DNA of 64,000 bases, taken from Telopea speciosissima. Its lineage: Eukaryota; Streptophyta; Magnoliopsida; Proteales; Proteaceae. Position 1 is the first letter of the stretch, and the number at the start of each line of letters is the position of its first letter. This document shows positions 55,257-64,000 of the stretch, piece after piece. Where the stretch lies: the NCBI RefSeq assembly GCF_018873765.1, contig NC_057920.1, positions 48,596,828 through 48,660,827 of the forward strand, read 5' to 3'. Position numbers and translations under genes: made by a program. The notes under the pieces were generated by a model that saw only the letters and a list, made by a program, of their open reading frames with translations, made no database searches and was not told the DNA's origin.

Positions 55257-56960
55257 TGTTGGACAAATGTGTGTCCATCAAACCCGGTTCGATCCGGTTC
55301 AACCCGATTCACCTTTGTATTGAACATTTATACATTTTAGTTTAATATTGTCACATGCGATATAAACTTTTTGAGCATTATGTGTCCGTAAGTTATACTT
55401 AAAATGGTAGTCACGATTAGGGTTTGGGCTGGGCACCCTTATCATATGGTCGTCGCATTGGGTATGCCTAGACATGTGATGTCAGGGTACGAATGCGAGT
55501 GCTCACATGTTTGATGTGTGCATTGGCGAAGAATCTACTTTGTCGATTCCCTCATGTATTACTGTCAGATGTAGAAAGGGATAGACATGTGTCACCGACA
55601 CCCTGTACCTGAGGGAACCCTATCACTGCAAAGTGTAATCGCATTCTTTGGTTCATCAATGACTGAGACTCAAGCGAGTCAAAGCCGGTGTTCTGGGAAT
55701 GCGTGAACACTTTGTGAGTGAAGGAGTTATCCAACACGGTCACCACTGCCCGATTGGGGAACACCAAGATAGAGACTGCTGCGTGCATGGTCGGATCGGA
55801 ATCGGATCCATGCACGTTTTGGAAACGGTTTTGCAAAATTTATTTTACATAAAATGATACATTATTTATAGTTATTTCAAATAAAGTGTTTTATCGAGTT
55901 TTACGGGACCCGATCGGATGCACAGACGCTCTTATATGGACATGTACTATGGATTGGGCAGTACATGTGTACATGCCCTAGATTCCATAATGATGGTGTT
56001 GATTAGTGGGGGGGTTGTATATGATAAATTGTTATCATATAAGGAGTTATTTGGAATTTGCTAATTTAATTGACTCTTTATTTAATTAATGGATTTGGTG
56101 TTAATTGTAATTATCCATTAATAATTAAATAAAGAGTTTAATTAATACTTTTTCTATTAGATTCTGCTTCTTCACCTGTGTAGCACTTTGAGTTTAAACA
56201 GAACTGCCAGATTGAGAGAGAGAGTCAGACTCTCACTAGGGCTCTATTAAATCTATCTAGGATTTAATTTAACCCTATTATTATAAATAGGGGACCATAA
56301 ATCGCAGAAGAGGGTAGCTCTCCACGTTTTTGGAGCAGGCACTGTCTCTCCTGCATTTTTGGTTTCTCTCTCTCCCTCTTGTGATCTCTCTTCTTCTTCT
56401 TGCTTCTCTCACCTGTGTTTGAGAGTTAGGGTTTGTGAAACCCTAAATCTGTGCTGAGGAGTTTGAGGGCATCTGGGACTGGCGTGTAGAACCTTGGTAG
56501 CACCATTGGCGGTTCAGATCTGTTTTGTTGGAGCGCTCCCTGGAGGAAGAACCACTGTCTATTGGAGGAGCAACACTTGAGGCTTACCAGGTTAGCAGTT
56601 CTTCATTAATTCTTTCAGTTTATTGATTATTAATATTTATGGGATGTGAAAGAAACTCGAATCGACCTTTTCCGTTGCGCATTCGAGTTAGGGATGGATC
56701 CCCCTTGCCATGTGATGGACTAGGGATGAGTTTCTTCGTCCCTACTGTGATAATAAATTTTATGGAACACATGAGGGAAGGAGAAACCCTAACAGGATGC
56801 ACTAGGGTTCCCATGGGCGACCATGGGAAGCCCTAAAAATTAAAATGGGGCACCCATGGGACACCATGGGCTAACCCAGGGCGTGTAAAACCTTAAAAAT
56901 AAATATCTTGGTCTCCCTAGAGAACCATGGTTTGATCCCTGGACCGTTGTTTGGCCAACA
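55257..56960 (+). mobile_element. Solo LTR with perfect target duplication
   Basis: 1704 bp starting TGTTGGACAAATGTG and ending TTTGGCCAACA, flanked by GTAAG on both sides (55252-55256 and 56961-56965). TATA-like ATTATAAATAGGGG near 56279 fits the plus orientation, with pyrimidine-rich leader-like sequence after it (56340-56420). No internal retroelement domains. A solo LTR arises by recombination between the two LTRs of a full element. The TGTTGG...CCAACA ends suggest copia affinity, but the family is not determined. Confidence 0.85.
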
Positions 56961-56965
56961 GTAAG

Positions 56966-57503
56966 TCCCTCTAAGTAGATGACCAGAGGTAGATTAGAGA
57001 TTTTTTTTTTTTTTTGTTTTTATTTTTGTTTTGACACACTTTCGAGAAGTAAATTTGATAGAAAGTATTTAATGTAAAAGTACACTTATAGTTTTTAGAA
57101 ATGTGATAACAGATACATGTTTTCAATATAGTGGCTGATGCTAGTATTTATACAAATTTTTGAATATTATATTATTACCGCTGTGATATTCTGATGTCTC
57201 GGAGATAATTATAGTTTCTGTTTTTAGAAATGAACAGAAATAGAATTCCAGCCGTTATCACACAGTGGCTCATGAGGGCCAGCACCCATATTTTTTACTA
57301 GGATTTGGGGGCATTGCATGTACTGCTCATTCTTTGTAGTTTCATTTGTTTCTCTGAGAAGAGGGTTGTTAATGTTACCCTGATTTTTTTCTTCTATTGT
57401 TTACTTTTTTAGGTCATACGAGGGTGCCCGACGTTGTGAAGTTTGGGCATTAAAAAAACAAGAAAGAAAAAAGAGAAGACATACATGCAAACCCATAGAT
57501 GAA

Positions 57504-57538
<35 letters not shown>

Positions 57539-57813
57539 CGAATTACTTTTCCCATTTCAAACTCAGAATGAAGGAGATCTTCATTAATAAAGTACGTACA
57601 AATTCAACAACTTACATTCTGTTTCATTACAGTGACTGAAGGAGACCTTCTTTACCGACAGGACTAAAAAAAGAATGAAGGAGATCTTCATTCTATGAAC
57701 CATTTCTATTTTCTAACTACATTGAAGTATATTTTCGTTGTACAAAATTATTCAGTAAAAAAAATTTATTACATCATCTTCAAGTTTGAAAATGGGAGAG
57801 AGAGCCAGACAAA
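56966..57813. other. Intergenic DNA downstream of the peptidase gene
   Basis: Contains a (GA)n microsatellite at 57507-57535 and three copies of a GAAGGAGA(T/C)CTTC palindrome (about 57570, 57640 and 57680). No gene seen. It includes the 3' flank of the minus-strand gene that ends at 57814. Confidence 0.5.
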
Positions 57814-59222
57814 TTAAGGATAGATAACCTGTCCCCTCTTCAGAAAGTTCTTGCAAATCTTTAACCAAAACTTCCTATCTGGTTCGGCCAGCTCCAATCT
57901 CGATTTCACACGCTCAGCAAATTCTTTCTGTAAATTTATGAGCAAAATCAAATAACCAAGTAAGTTTCTTCTTCTAAAGGAAATGAATCGTTTTAATGAA
58001 GTAGCATATAATTAAACAGGTTAATATTTACCTTTATGGAGTTGCTGTTAGCAAGACGATCAATTATATTACATAAGATGTCTTTGGTATATTCAGGGTG
58101 GCCTTGAATGCCTAATATGTGGTGATCAAGAACAAACATCTCCACTCCTGTTTGGTCGGAGAAGGCAATCACTTTAGCACCCATAGGGACCTCCCTCACC
58201 TGTTCCATTGAGTTGAATCTTATTAGTGCCTATAAAACTTCAAGATTCATTTATCAGTCTCTCTATATGAGTTTTAAACTAGGGAAAAGGATAGGCATGC
58301 CGCGAATGTCGCCAGCATGTGACATCTCTTTCCTCCCCTTTTGGAGAAGACCCATTGCCCCTTCTGTGCCGAGCCCTGTGATTAATGTATACGACTAGCA
58401 TACGGAAAGCGGGCAGTGTGCCCAACCCTCTCCATTTAAAGTATTATCACCTCATACAAATGTATGATATGTAGTATGACCCAATGGTTGCTGGGGGTTG
58501 ACTTGACCCTTGACCATCGACCCAATCACTAGTCAGCGAGAGGAAGGTCAAGAATTAATGTGTACAGCAAAGTGTGAAGATCATCTTTAGAAATCTCCAT
58601 ACTGTTCACACACAAAAGAGGGAGAGAGAGAGAGAGAGATTATCAAGCTCTGTACCTCATCCTGATGACACTCAATAATGGTGAGAGTGGATGGGATCTC
58701 CTGTAAGCCATCAAAGATGCTACAAGGGGGTAAGTCCCCCACCATGTTGACTTTCCTCAACCCAAGGTCCCATCCACCACAAGCTCTCTCAACCTTACCA
58801 CCCAATGCTCGGCACAAAACCTAAAAGCAATGAAAACAATCAGAACACACCAAAAAAATGATGAACAGGAAGCTCATTATTTAAAACCTATCTTAAAAGA
58901 ATACCTGATGACCAAAGCATATTCCTAGCACTTTCTTCCCCATGGAGTCCAGTTTTCGAAGCAGAGAGGAAAGCTTCAATACCCATGGATCATTTCCATA
59001 AGCATCACAAGGACTGCAACTGATTATAAAACCATGGTACTTATGAAGGTCATCAAAGTCAGGGAACACTCCATCAACAACACTGAACATCTCCCATGTT
59101 TCCCCTTCATCTGCAAATGCATTAAGAAACACATTAAAGTACCCACCATACACTTTCTTCACATATTCAGAGTCCCTTGCAGCCATCAGTAGAGCATATC
59201 TCTTCCCCCCAATAGCTTCCAT
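57814..59222 (-). CDS. Class I glutamine-amidotransferase-like protein, gamma-glutamyl peptidase (GGP) type
   Basis: Four exons on the minus strand: 59222-58905, 58820-58656, 58199-58032 and 57927-57814, all GT-AG and all phase 0; 765 nt, 254 residues, matching plant GGP proteins (about 250). Plant GGP enzymes hydrolyse gamma-glutamyl bonds of glutathione conjugates in the cytosol, for example in glucosinolate and camalexin synthesis and glutathione turnover; the substrate here is unknown. Visible: [20 protein letters not shown] start, [18 protein letters not shown], nucleophile Cys102 in [23 protein letters not shown]-like block at the end of exon 2, and catalytic His195-x-Glu197 in [11 protein letters not shown]. 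The Met at 59222 is the first in frame and fits the family. Intron 2 (456 bp) has a GA microsatellite. No lesion seen. Confidence 0.88.
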
Positions 59223-59367
59223 CTTCAAGAAATAGAAAGGAAAAAGAAACAGAGATAGACAGGAAAGGATTTCTTAAGTTGCAAACCCAGTTGCCTATGG
59301 TTCCAGCTATAGACTTCTGCAGAGGATTCAGTAATGTTTTTGCGGTTTAAGAAGAGGCTGAGGTGGT

Positions 59368-59375
59368 ATTTATAG
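59368..59375 (-). promoter_or_regulatory. TATA box of the peptidase gene
   Basis: Minus strand TATAAATA within CTCTATAAATACCACC, about 146 bp upstream of the ATG at 59222, a plausible distance for a plant core promoter plus 5' UTR. Confidence 0.6.
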
Positions 59376-59889
59376 AGACGTATGGACGTGAATGGTATAA
59401 ATTCCAATGAGAATACGTGGTTTACCCAACGCAAGCACTTCATTCGTTTCCGTTGCGGGCTGTAATTCGGTAGAAAAGGTCGCATTTCGCAACCCGTCAT
59501 GTGTTCTTCTTTCATTATCGTTTTCTAATATAAATATGCGCCCCCTCATGTTGAGGTTAGTGTTTTCCCCCTTTTTTAATCCACTGATTTAACGAACATA
59601 ATATTAAAAATGTCTTTGACATAAAACTTAGGAGGCAATTTCCTTTAACCTTTGACCAAAATATATATATATATATATATATCCTCTAACCCAATTATCA
59701 AAAAAAAAAATTCCTTTAACCCACGGACAGAGTTCTGCCAATAGAATCTTTGTTACTGCGGCTTCCCTTGATCAAGGGTTTTAAATGGCGTGTGGTGTAC
59801 CAAGGAACAGTGGGGATATTATGAATTTCGTACTATAGAGAGGTAGAGCATTTGGAGTCATCCATCTTTTTTTTTTTTTTTTATGATTT
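59376..59889. other. Upstream region of the peptidase gene
   Basis: No gene. It holds an (AT)11 tract at 59661-59682 and a T-run near 59868-59882 just before the LINE remnant. Confidence 0.5.
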
Positions 59890-61630
59890 TCTTTCGCTAG
59901 CCTTTTCTTTGACCCTAGAATGTTGTGAGTTCCCATTGCATGAAGATAGCGAGTGGTAGGTTGGCGACTGTGTTCCAGGCTGAGAAGGAATCTTTTGAGG
60001 ATGTGGAAGAGGATGATGATCCCCCTCCACCTGTTGATGGAGGTGGGAATCTAGGGAAGGGGGCGGTTTCTGGTGTTGCCCCTGGAGGCCCTTCGTCCAA
60101 GGAGGGGGGGGGGGGGGAAGTCTTTTGCAGATGTGGTGGGGAAGAACTCCATTCCGGATGTGGCAACGCTCCCAAGTCCTATTCACGAAGGTGGTGCCAC
60201 AGGGGTTAAGACCCCTCAAGGGACTCATGAAGCGCAGATTTAGAGGTTCTGGTTTGCTCTGATCTGTAGACTTAATCTGCAGCAAGTGACCTTTGCTCAC
60301 TAAGAAGTGCCATCAAGGAATCGTGGAGACTAAAGGAATTAGTGGACATGATCCCGATTGGCAAAGGCTTCATTATCTTTAGCTTCTCTTCGGAGTCTGA
60401 CATGAGTATGATTTGGCGGCGCAGTCCGGTTAGGATTGGAGCTCAATTTATCTGATTCCAGAGATGGCGTCTTGATTTCAATGTTAATGAGAATCACTAA
60501 TCTTGAAAGCTTGTTTGGGTTCGTTTCCCAGACTTGCCCTACGAATATTGGCACCCTGACATTCTCCTGTCCCTCGCAAAAGTATTGGGCACTCCGGTGG
60601 CCTTGGATCGAAGAACTAGAGAAGGCTCTGCAGGCCACTTTGCAAGGGTCTTGGTGGACATGGAACTCTGTACGGATCATCTCAAAGAAATTATGGTGGA
60701 GCCTCAACACCTCGGCTCTTCGGAGCACTTTTGGTTCAATTAGGTTGTGATTTATGAAGACAACATGGATCACTGCTGTTTTTGTAGGAGAGTGGGTCAA
60801 GTTTTTCGCAACTGCAAGGAGAGATTAGAGGCGGAGAAGAATAAACCCAGGTTGCATTGGTTCAAGATGCTTCCAAGGAGGGGGGTGATGGTTCGGATTT
60901 TGGTGGTGAAGGGGGTTCATCCAGGCCTCACCCTGCCTTGTCGGCTGATGGAGGGAGTGGCAAAAAGTTGCCAGATTTTTTCTTTAAGGTTCCGGACTCT
61001 CAGTTTTCCGGTAATGGAGGTGGTGTGGAGGGAGGTGGTTCTGATTTGGAAGGTTCTATTCATGGAGGGGAGGATGCTAATCAATCCCAATTTGATTGTG
61101 CTCCTTTGGAAAGTAATATTGGGCAATCTTTGATTGGAAATCAGATTTTGAATTCTGATGAGGTGACAAAGCAATCTTTGATTGCTCAAGATCCTTCCCT
61201 TGTGCGTTTTCCATTTCAAATTTGGGCCAATGGTGTTGGGTCGACCCATGGCCCGGGGAATGGGTTGGGTCATGGAGGGCAGCGGAACTTGGCCAGGTTG
61301 TGGCTAATAGAGATGAGCAACTCGTGGGGCTTGGGCAGCCTCTCCTCATGGGGGAAGCCATGCTGGTCCCTCTTTCCTTATGGTAGTTTCTGGTGAGGCT
61401 GGTGTGTCGGCGAGAGAAAGCATAATTGAAGTAATGTTACCAGTGGGAGAGACTCATGTGGTTGAGGCTATTGCTCCCACGTCATTCCGTGATGGTATGA
61501 TGGTAGTGCAAGCGGTAGAAATTGAGCATATTGTGTAGTGAGGAGGATGATCCTAGGGGCCGTACTAGATGTGGAAAATAAATATTATGGTTTACCTCCT
61601 CTTGGACCATAGTAACCTGCTCTGAGTGGA
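59890..61630 (+). pseudogene. LINE ORF1 remnant (DUF4283 and zinc knuckle)
   Basis: Frames broken by a G14 run at 60104-60117 and by stops. Readable order: FEDVEEDDDPPPPVDGG, then KSFADVVGKNSIPDVATLPS (the ORF1 KSFADV start), the RNA-binding DUF4283 region with LPYEYWHPDILLSLAKVLGT, PVALDRRTREGSAGHFARVL, then VVIYEDNMDHCCFCRRVGQV, a zinc-knuckle with Gln where the family has His. Then a Gly/Ser-rich tail and HVVEAIAPTSFRDGMMVVQA near 61460. The tail matches the end of ORF1 in the other LINE (48530-48600). The element is cut at 61630 by a copia insertion; ORF2 should lie beyond the window. Confidence 0.7.
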
Positions 61631-61946
61631 TGTTGGGAATGCTCTAAGCCTCTTGGAGTCTCCCACTTCTTAAAGTCTCTCTTTCTTTATTTTTTTCTCA
61701 AGTCTTGTCTTCTCAATGGGACGAGACAAGTGGTTAAATAGAAAGAGGGACTTAAGTATTCACCTTATATGTAACACTTCCATTTCCTCCCATTAAGGAA
61801 GTGGAGGTAGTTACATGACTTCATTACTTATCTAATTAAAACAATAAATAAGTGGAAGTTTACATAACTTCATTGCTTGCTTAATGAAAACATTAAGAGA
61901 AGATTAATTATGCCAATGTGGCAATCATATGCCACATCAGCCAACA
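61631..61946 (-). repeat. 3' LTR of the copia element
   Basis: 316 bp. Plus-strand edges TGTTGGGAATGC...CATCAGCCAACA, so the minus strand also starts TGTTGG and ends CCAACA. Next to it is the purine tract AAGTGGGAGAA on the minus strand. Confidence 0.8.
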
Positions 61947-62378
61947 TTCTCCCACTTGGCTTAGATTGCCACATACCAAATAGATGATTAAGTCCTAAAC
62001 TTGATGTATGACCATACTGAACTTAATCTCAGTAAAGAATCCTACATTCAAGATGAAAATTCCAACTTAACGAATCATGGCGGTCCAAGTTCTTAATACT
62101 TAACTTTTCCCGTCCATGTATCACGATGAGCTATCCTTCTAAACTCGAACCGTTATGTAATGAAGTTTAAGCTTTATAGAATTAATCCCATGATTAATTC
62201 TGTGTTGACTCAATGGTCAATTTAAGTCCAAACTTTATTGCTTAACGATTTTATAGGCATTTGTTATTCTAAACAAATGTGCATAGTCATAATGAATAAC
62301 AGGAAAATCAAATTGGTAGTAACTTTATCGATACTTTAATCGGAATCAAACTTTAGATTGTAATATCTGAAATTACAT
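61947..62378. other. Copia 3' untranslated region
   Basis: Between the RNase H stop (62379) and the LTR; non-coding. It holds the polypurine tract at about 61948-61960. Confidence 0.6.
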
Positions 62379-62726
62379 TTAAACACACAATGATTTGCAT
62401 AAGCCCATGTTCTTTACATGATCTACCAAAATCTTAGGTGCAAGCCCTTTGGTAAATGGGTCAACAATCATATTATTGGTACCTATATGTTTGATTGAAA
62501 CCTTGTGATCCCGAACATCTTCCTTTATAACAAAATACTTGATCTCGATGTGTCTACATCGACTAACTGAGCAAGTATTGTTAGAAAATCTAACCGCTGC
62601 CGTATTATCACAGTAGACACAAATTGGCTTCTCAATGGAGGGTACAACTTTAATGTTTGTGATAAATTGCTTCAACCATGATGCTTGAGAGATAGCCTCA
62701 TAGCATGCCGCCACTTCAGCTTCCAT
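62379..62726 (-). CDS. Copia RNase H, C-terminal part
   Basis: Open frame starting MEAEVAACYEAISQASWLKQ, the conserved T-x-AEY/E-like core; Glu in the EAEV position. Then ICVYCDNTAAVRFSNN (catalytic Asp in YCDN), CRHIEIKYFVIKEDVRDHKV, VSIKHIGTNNMIVDPFTKGL (third Asp, usually A/VD-x-x-TK) and a C-terminal LGLC-like end. Follows the reverse transcriptase in the usual copia order. Confidence 0.8.
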   Translation of the reverse strand: MEAEVAACYEAISQASWLKQFITNIKVVPSIEKPICVYCDNTAAVRFSNNTCSVSRCRHIEIKYFVIKEDVRDHKVSIKHIGTNNMIVDPFTKGLAPKILVDHVKNMGLCKSLCV

Positions 62727-62739
62727 AGTAGATGAAGCA

Positions 62740-63890
62740 GTCTTTGGTTGCTTTATGCTTCTCCAAGATACTGCCCCTCCAACCAGTAGAAAAATAAAGC
62801 CTGATATAAATCATCTTGTATCTTCACATCCAGCATAGTCTGAATCTGAGTAACCCTTCAGCTCCAATTCTTCAACACACCTGTAGGTAAGCATGTAGTG
62901 TCTGGTGCCTGTAAGGTATCTCAGTACTTTCTTTGTTGCTGTCCAATGTGACATTCTAGGATTCTTTTGAAACTACCTAAAACTCCCACTGCAAAAGCAT
63001 TGTCAGGTTTTGTACACACCTGAGCATACATAAGACTGCCAACTGCAGATGCATAGGGGATGTTCTCCATTTCTTTTAGGTCTAAATTATTCATCGGGCA
63101 CTGCTCCTAACTAAGTTTGTTACCTTTAAGAATTGGTGCAATGCTTGGTTTAGAATCCTTCATCTTGAACCGATCCAAAATTTTATCGATATAACCTCTT
63201 TGGGATAATCCTAGGGCCTTTTCTGACCTATCCCGGTGAATTTCTATGCCTAAGACATAGAAGGCTTCACCCATGTCCTTCATATCAAAATTTTGTGTTA
63301 AGAATTCCTTAGTTTCATGTAGCAATGCAAGATTGCTGCTTGCTAAGAGAATGTCATCTACATACAGAACTAAAATAAAGAAACCACTTCCTTAGTCTTG
63401 ATATAGATATATTGATCTGCACGATTCTCTACAAAACCAAATGAAGTGATCGTATGATCAAACTTTAAGTACCATTGTTGGGAAGCCTGTTTCAATCCGT
63501 AATAGATCTCTTTAGCTTACAGACAAGATTTCCTTTATCCGATGAAAAATCTTCAGGTTGTTTCATGTACACTTCCTCATCAAGATCTCCATTTAGAAAT
63601 GCAGTCTTGACATCCATCTGGTGTAATTCAAGATCATAATGAGCTACCAATGCCATTACAACATGCATTGAATCCTTTCTAGATACTGGCATAAATATTT
63701 CTTTATAGTCTATGTCTTCCTTTTGACTATAACCTTTTGCCACTAATTGGGCCTTGTATCGCTCTATGTTACCGTTAGAGTCTCTTTTGGTTTTGTAAAC
63801 CCATTTACAACCTACAGTTGTAACTCCTTTTGGTAACTCAACAAGTTCCCATACATAATTCTTAGACATTGATTCCATTTCATCCTTCAT
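62740..63890 (-). pseudogene. Copia reverse transcriptase (RVT_2), frameshifted
   Basis: 63890-63492: MKDEMESMSKNYVWELVELP, VGCKWVYKTKRDSNGNIERY, QLVAKGYSQKEDIDYKEIFM and DVKTAFLNGDLDEEVYMKQP, the start of the domain. The catalytic LYVDDILLASSNLALLHET is at about 63370-63310 in another frame. 63325-63107 follows with FDMKDMGEAFYVLGIEIHRD, LGLSQRGYIDKILDRFKM; then MENIPYASAVGSLMYAQVC at about 63070-63010. Frameshifts near 63490, 63380 and 63100 make it inactive as it stands. Confidence 0.8.
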
Positions 63891-64000
63891 AGCGTTAAGC
63901 CATAAGTTAGAATCATGACTGTCTATGGTTTGTTTAAATCACATTGGATCTTCATTTATTCCAATATCATTTTCACATTCATGGAGGTAAACATAATACT

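Larger units (their letters stand above)
61631..64000 (-). mobile_element. Ty1/copia retrotransposon, 3' half (5' end outside window)
   Basis: The minus-strand 3' LTR (61631-61946) is followed on its right by the polypurine-like GCCAAGTGGGAGA (minus strand), then RNase H (62726-62379) and reverse transcriptase (63890 to about 62740). Target duplication left copy would be GTGGA (61626-61630). It sits inside the LINE ORF1 remnant. Damage is limited to a few frameshifts (about 63000-63100, 63380, 63490), so this copy is younger than the copia fragment at 15.4 kb. Confidence 0.85.

Noticed and set aside
1-64000. tRNA, rRNA and other structured RNA genes
   Set aside because: None recognised by eye; a covariance search was not possible.

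Overview
This window reads as nuclear DNA of a flowering plant. Two spliced plant genes with GT-AG introns are present, and the rest is a dense, nested accumulation of plant transposable elements: CACTA, Ty3/gypsy, Ty1/copia, L1-type LINE, MULE and MITE. There are no bacterial operons. The species cannot be named from sequence alone.

The two host genes I trust are: (i) a four-exon aldo-keto reductase of the AKR4 type at 16797-18028 (+), 320 residues, with an intact catalytic tetrad but two unusual substitutions at conserved positions; and (ii) a four-exon class I glutamine-amidotransferase-like gene, gamma-glutamyl peptidase type, at 57814-59222 (-), 254 residues, with catalytic Cys and His-x-Glu. 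They sit in islands at about 16.6-21.4 kb and 53-59.9 kb, separated by an approximately 30 kb nest of retroelements.

Layout. 1-9052: the 5' part of a minus-strand CACTA transposon (transposase-associated domain, TNP2 core, DUF4218, DUF4216), ending in a CACTA terminal repeat at 9039-9052. It lies inside the RNase H domain of a Ty3/gypsy element whose integrase, DUF7745-like ORF and LTR continue to about 13.7 kb. 14.2-16.6 kb: an unrecognised spliced gene fragment, a copia integrase remnant and a LINE tail. 16.8-18.0 kb: the AKR gene, followed by a MITE. 19198-20895: a Pack-MULE-like element with 75-bp terminal inverted repeats, a run of 77 C, and a captured first-exon fragment resembling tRNA (guanine26-N2)-dimethyltransferase. 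21.0-22.75 kb: a MITE, then a gag-like remnant with primer-binding site and LTR fragment.

22755 to about 53031 is a nest around one minus-strand chromodomain gypsy element (Del/Tekay type). A gag-only Athila-like element (25496-32142, target duplication GGTAC) sits in its 3' LTR. A truncated Tat-type element (35506-37662) separates protease from reverse transcriptase. A complete Tat/RIRE2-like element with an antisense ORF (39245-47742, target duplication AGACT) cuts the gag region. An L1 LINE (47950-52988, 14-bp target duplication) lies just beyond.

55257-56960 is a solo LTR with a perfect GTAAG duplication. From 59.9 kb to the end are a LINE ORF1 remnant and a minus-strand copia element (3' LTR 61631-61946, RNase H, reverse transcriptase) running out of the window. 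Nearly all element ORFs carry stops or frameshifts, so this is a decaying insertion cluster between two apparently functional genes.
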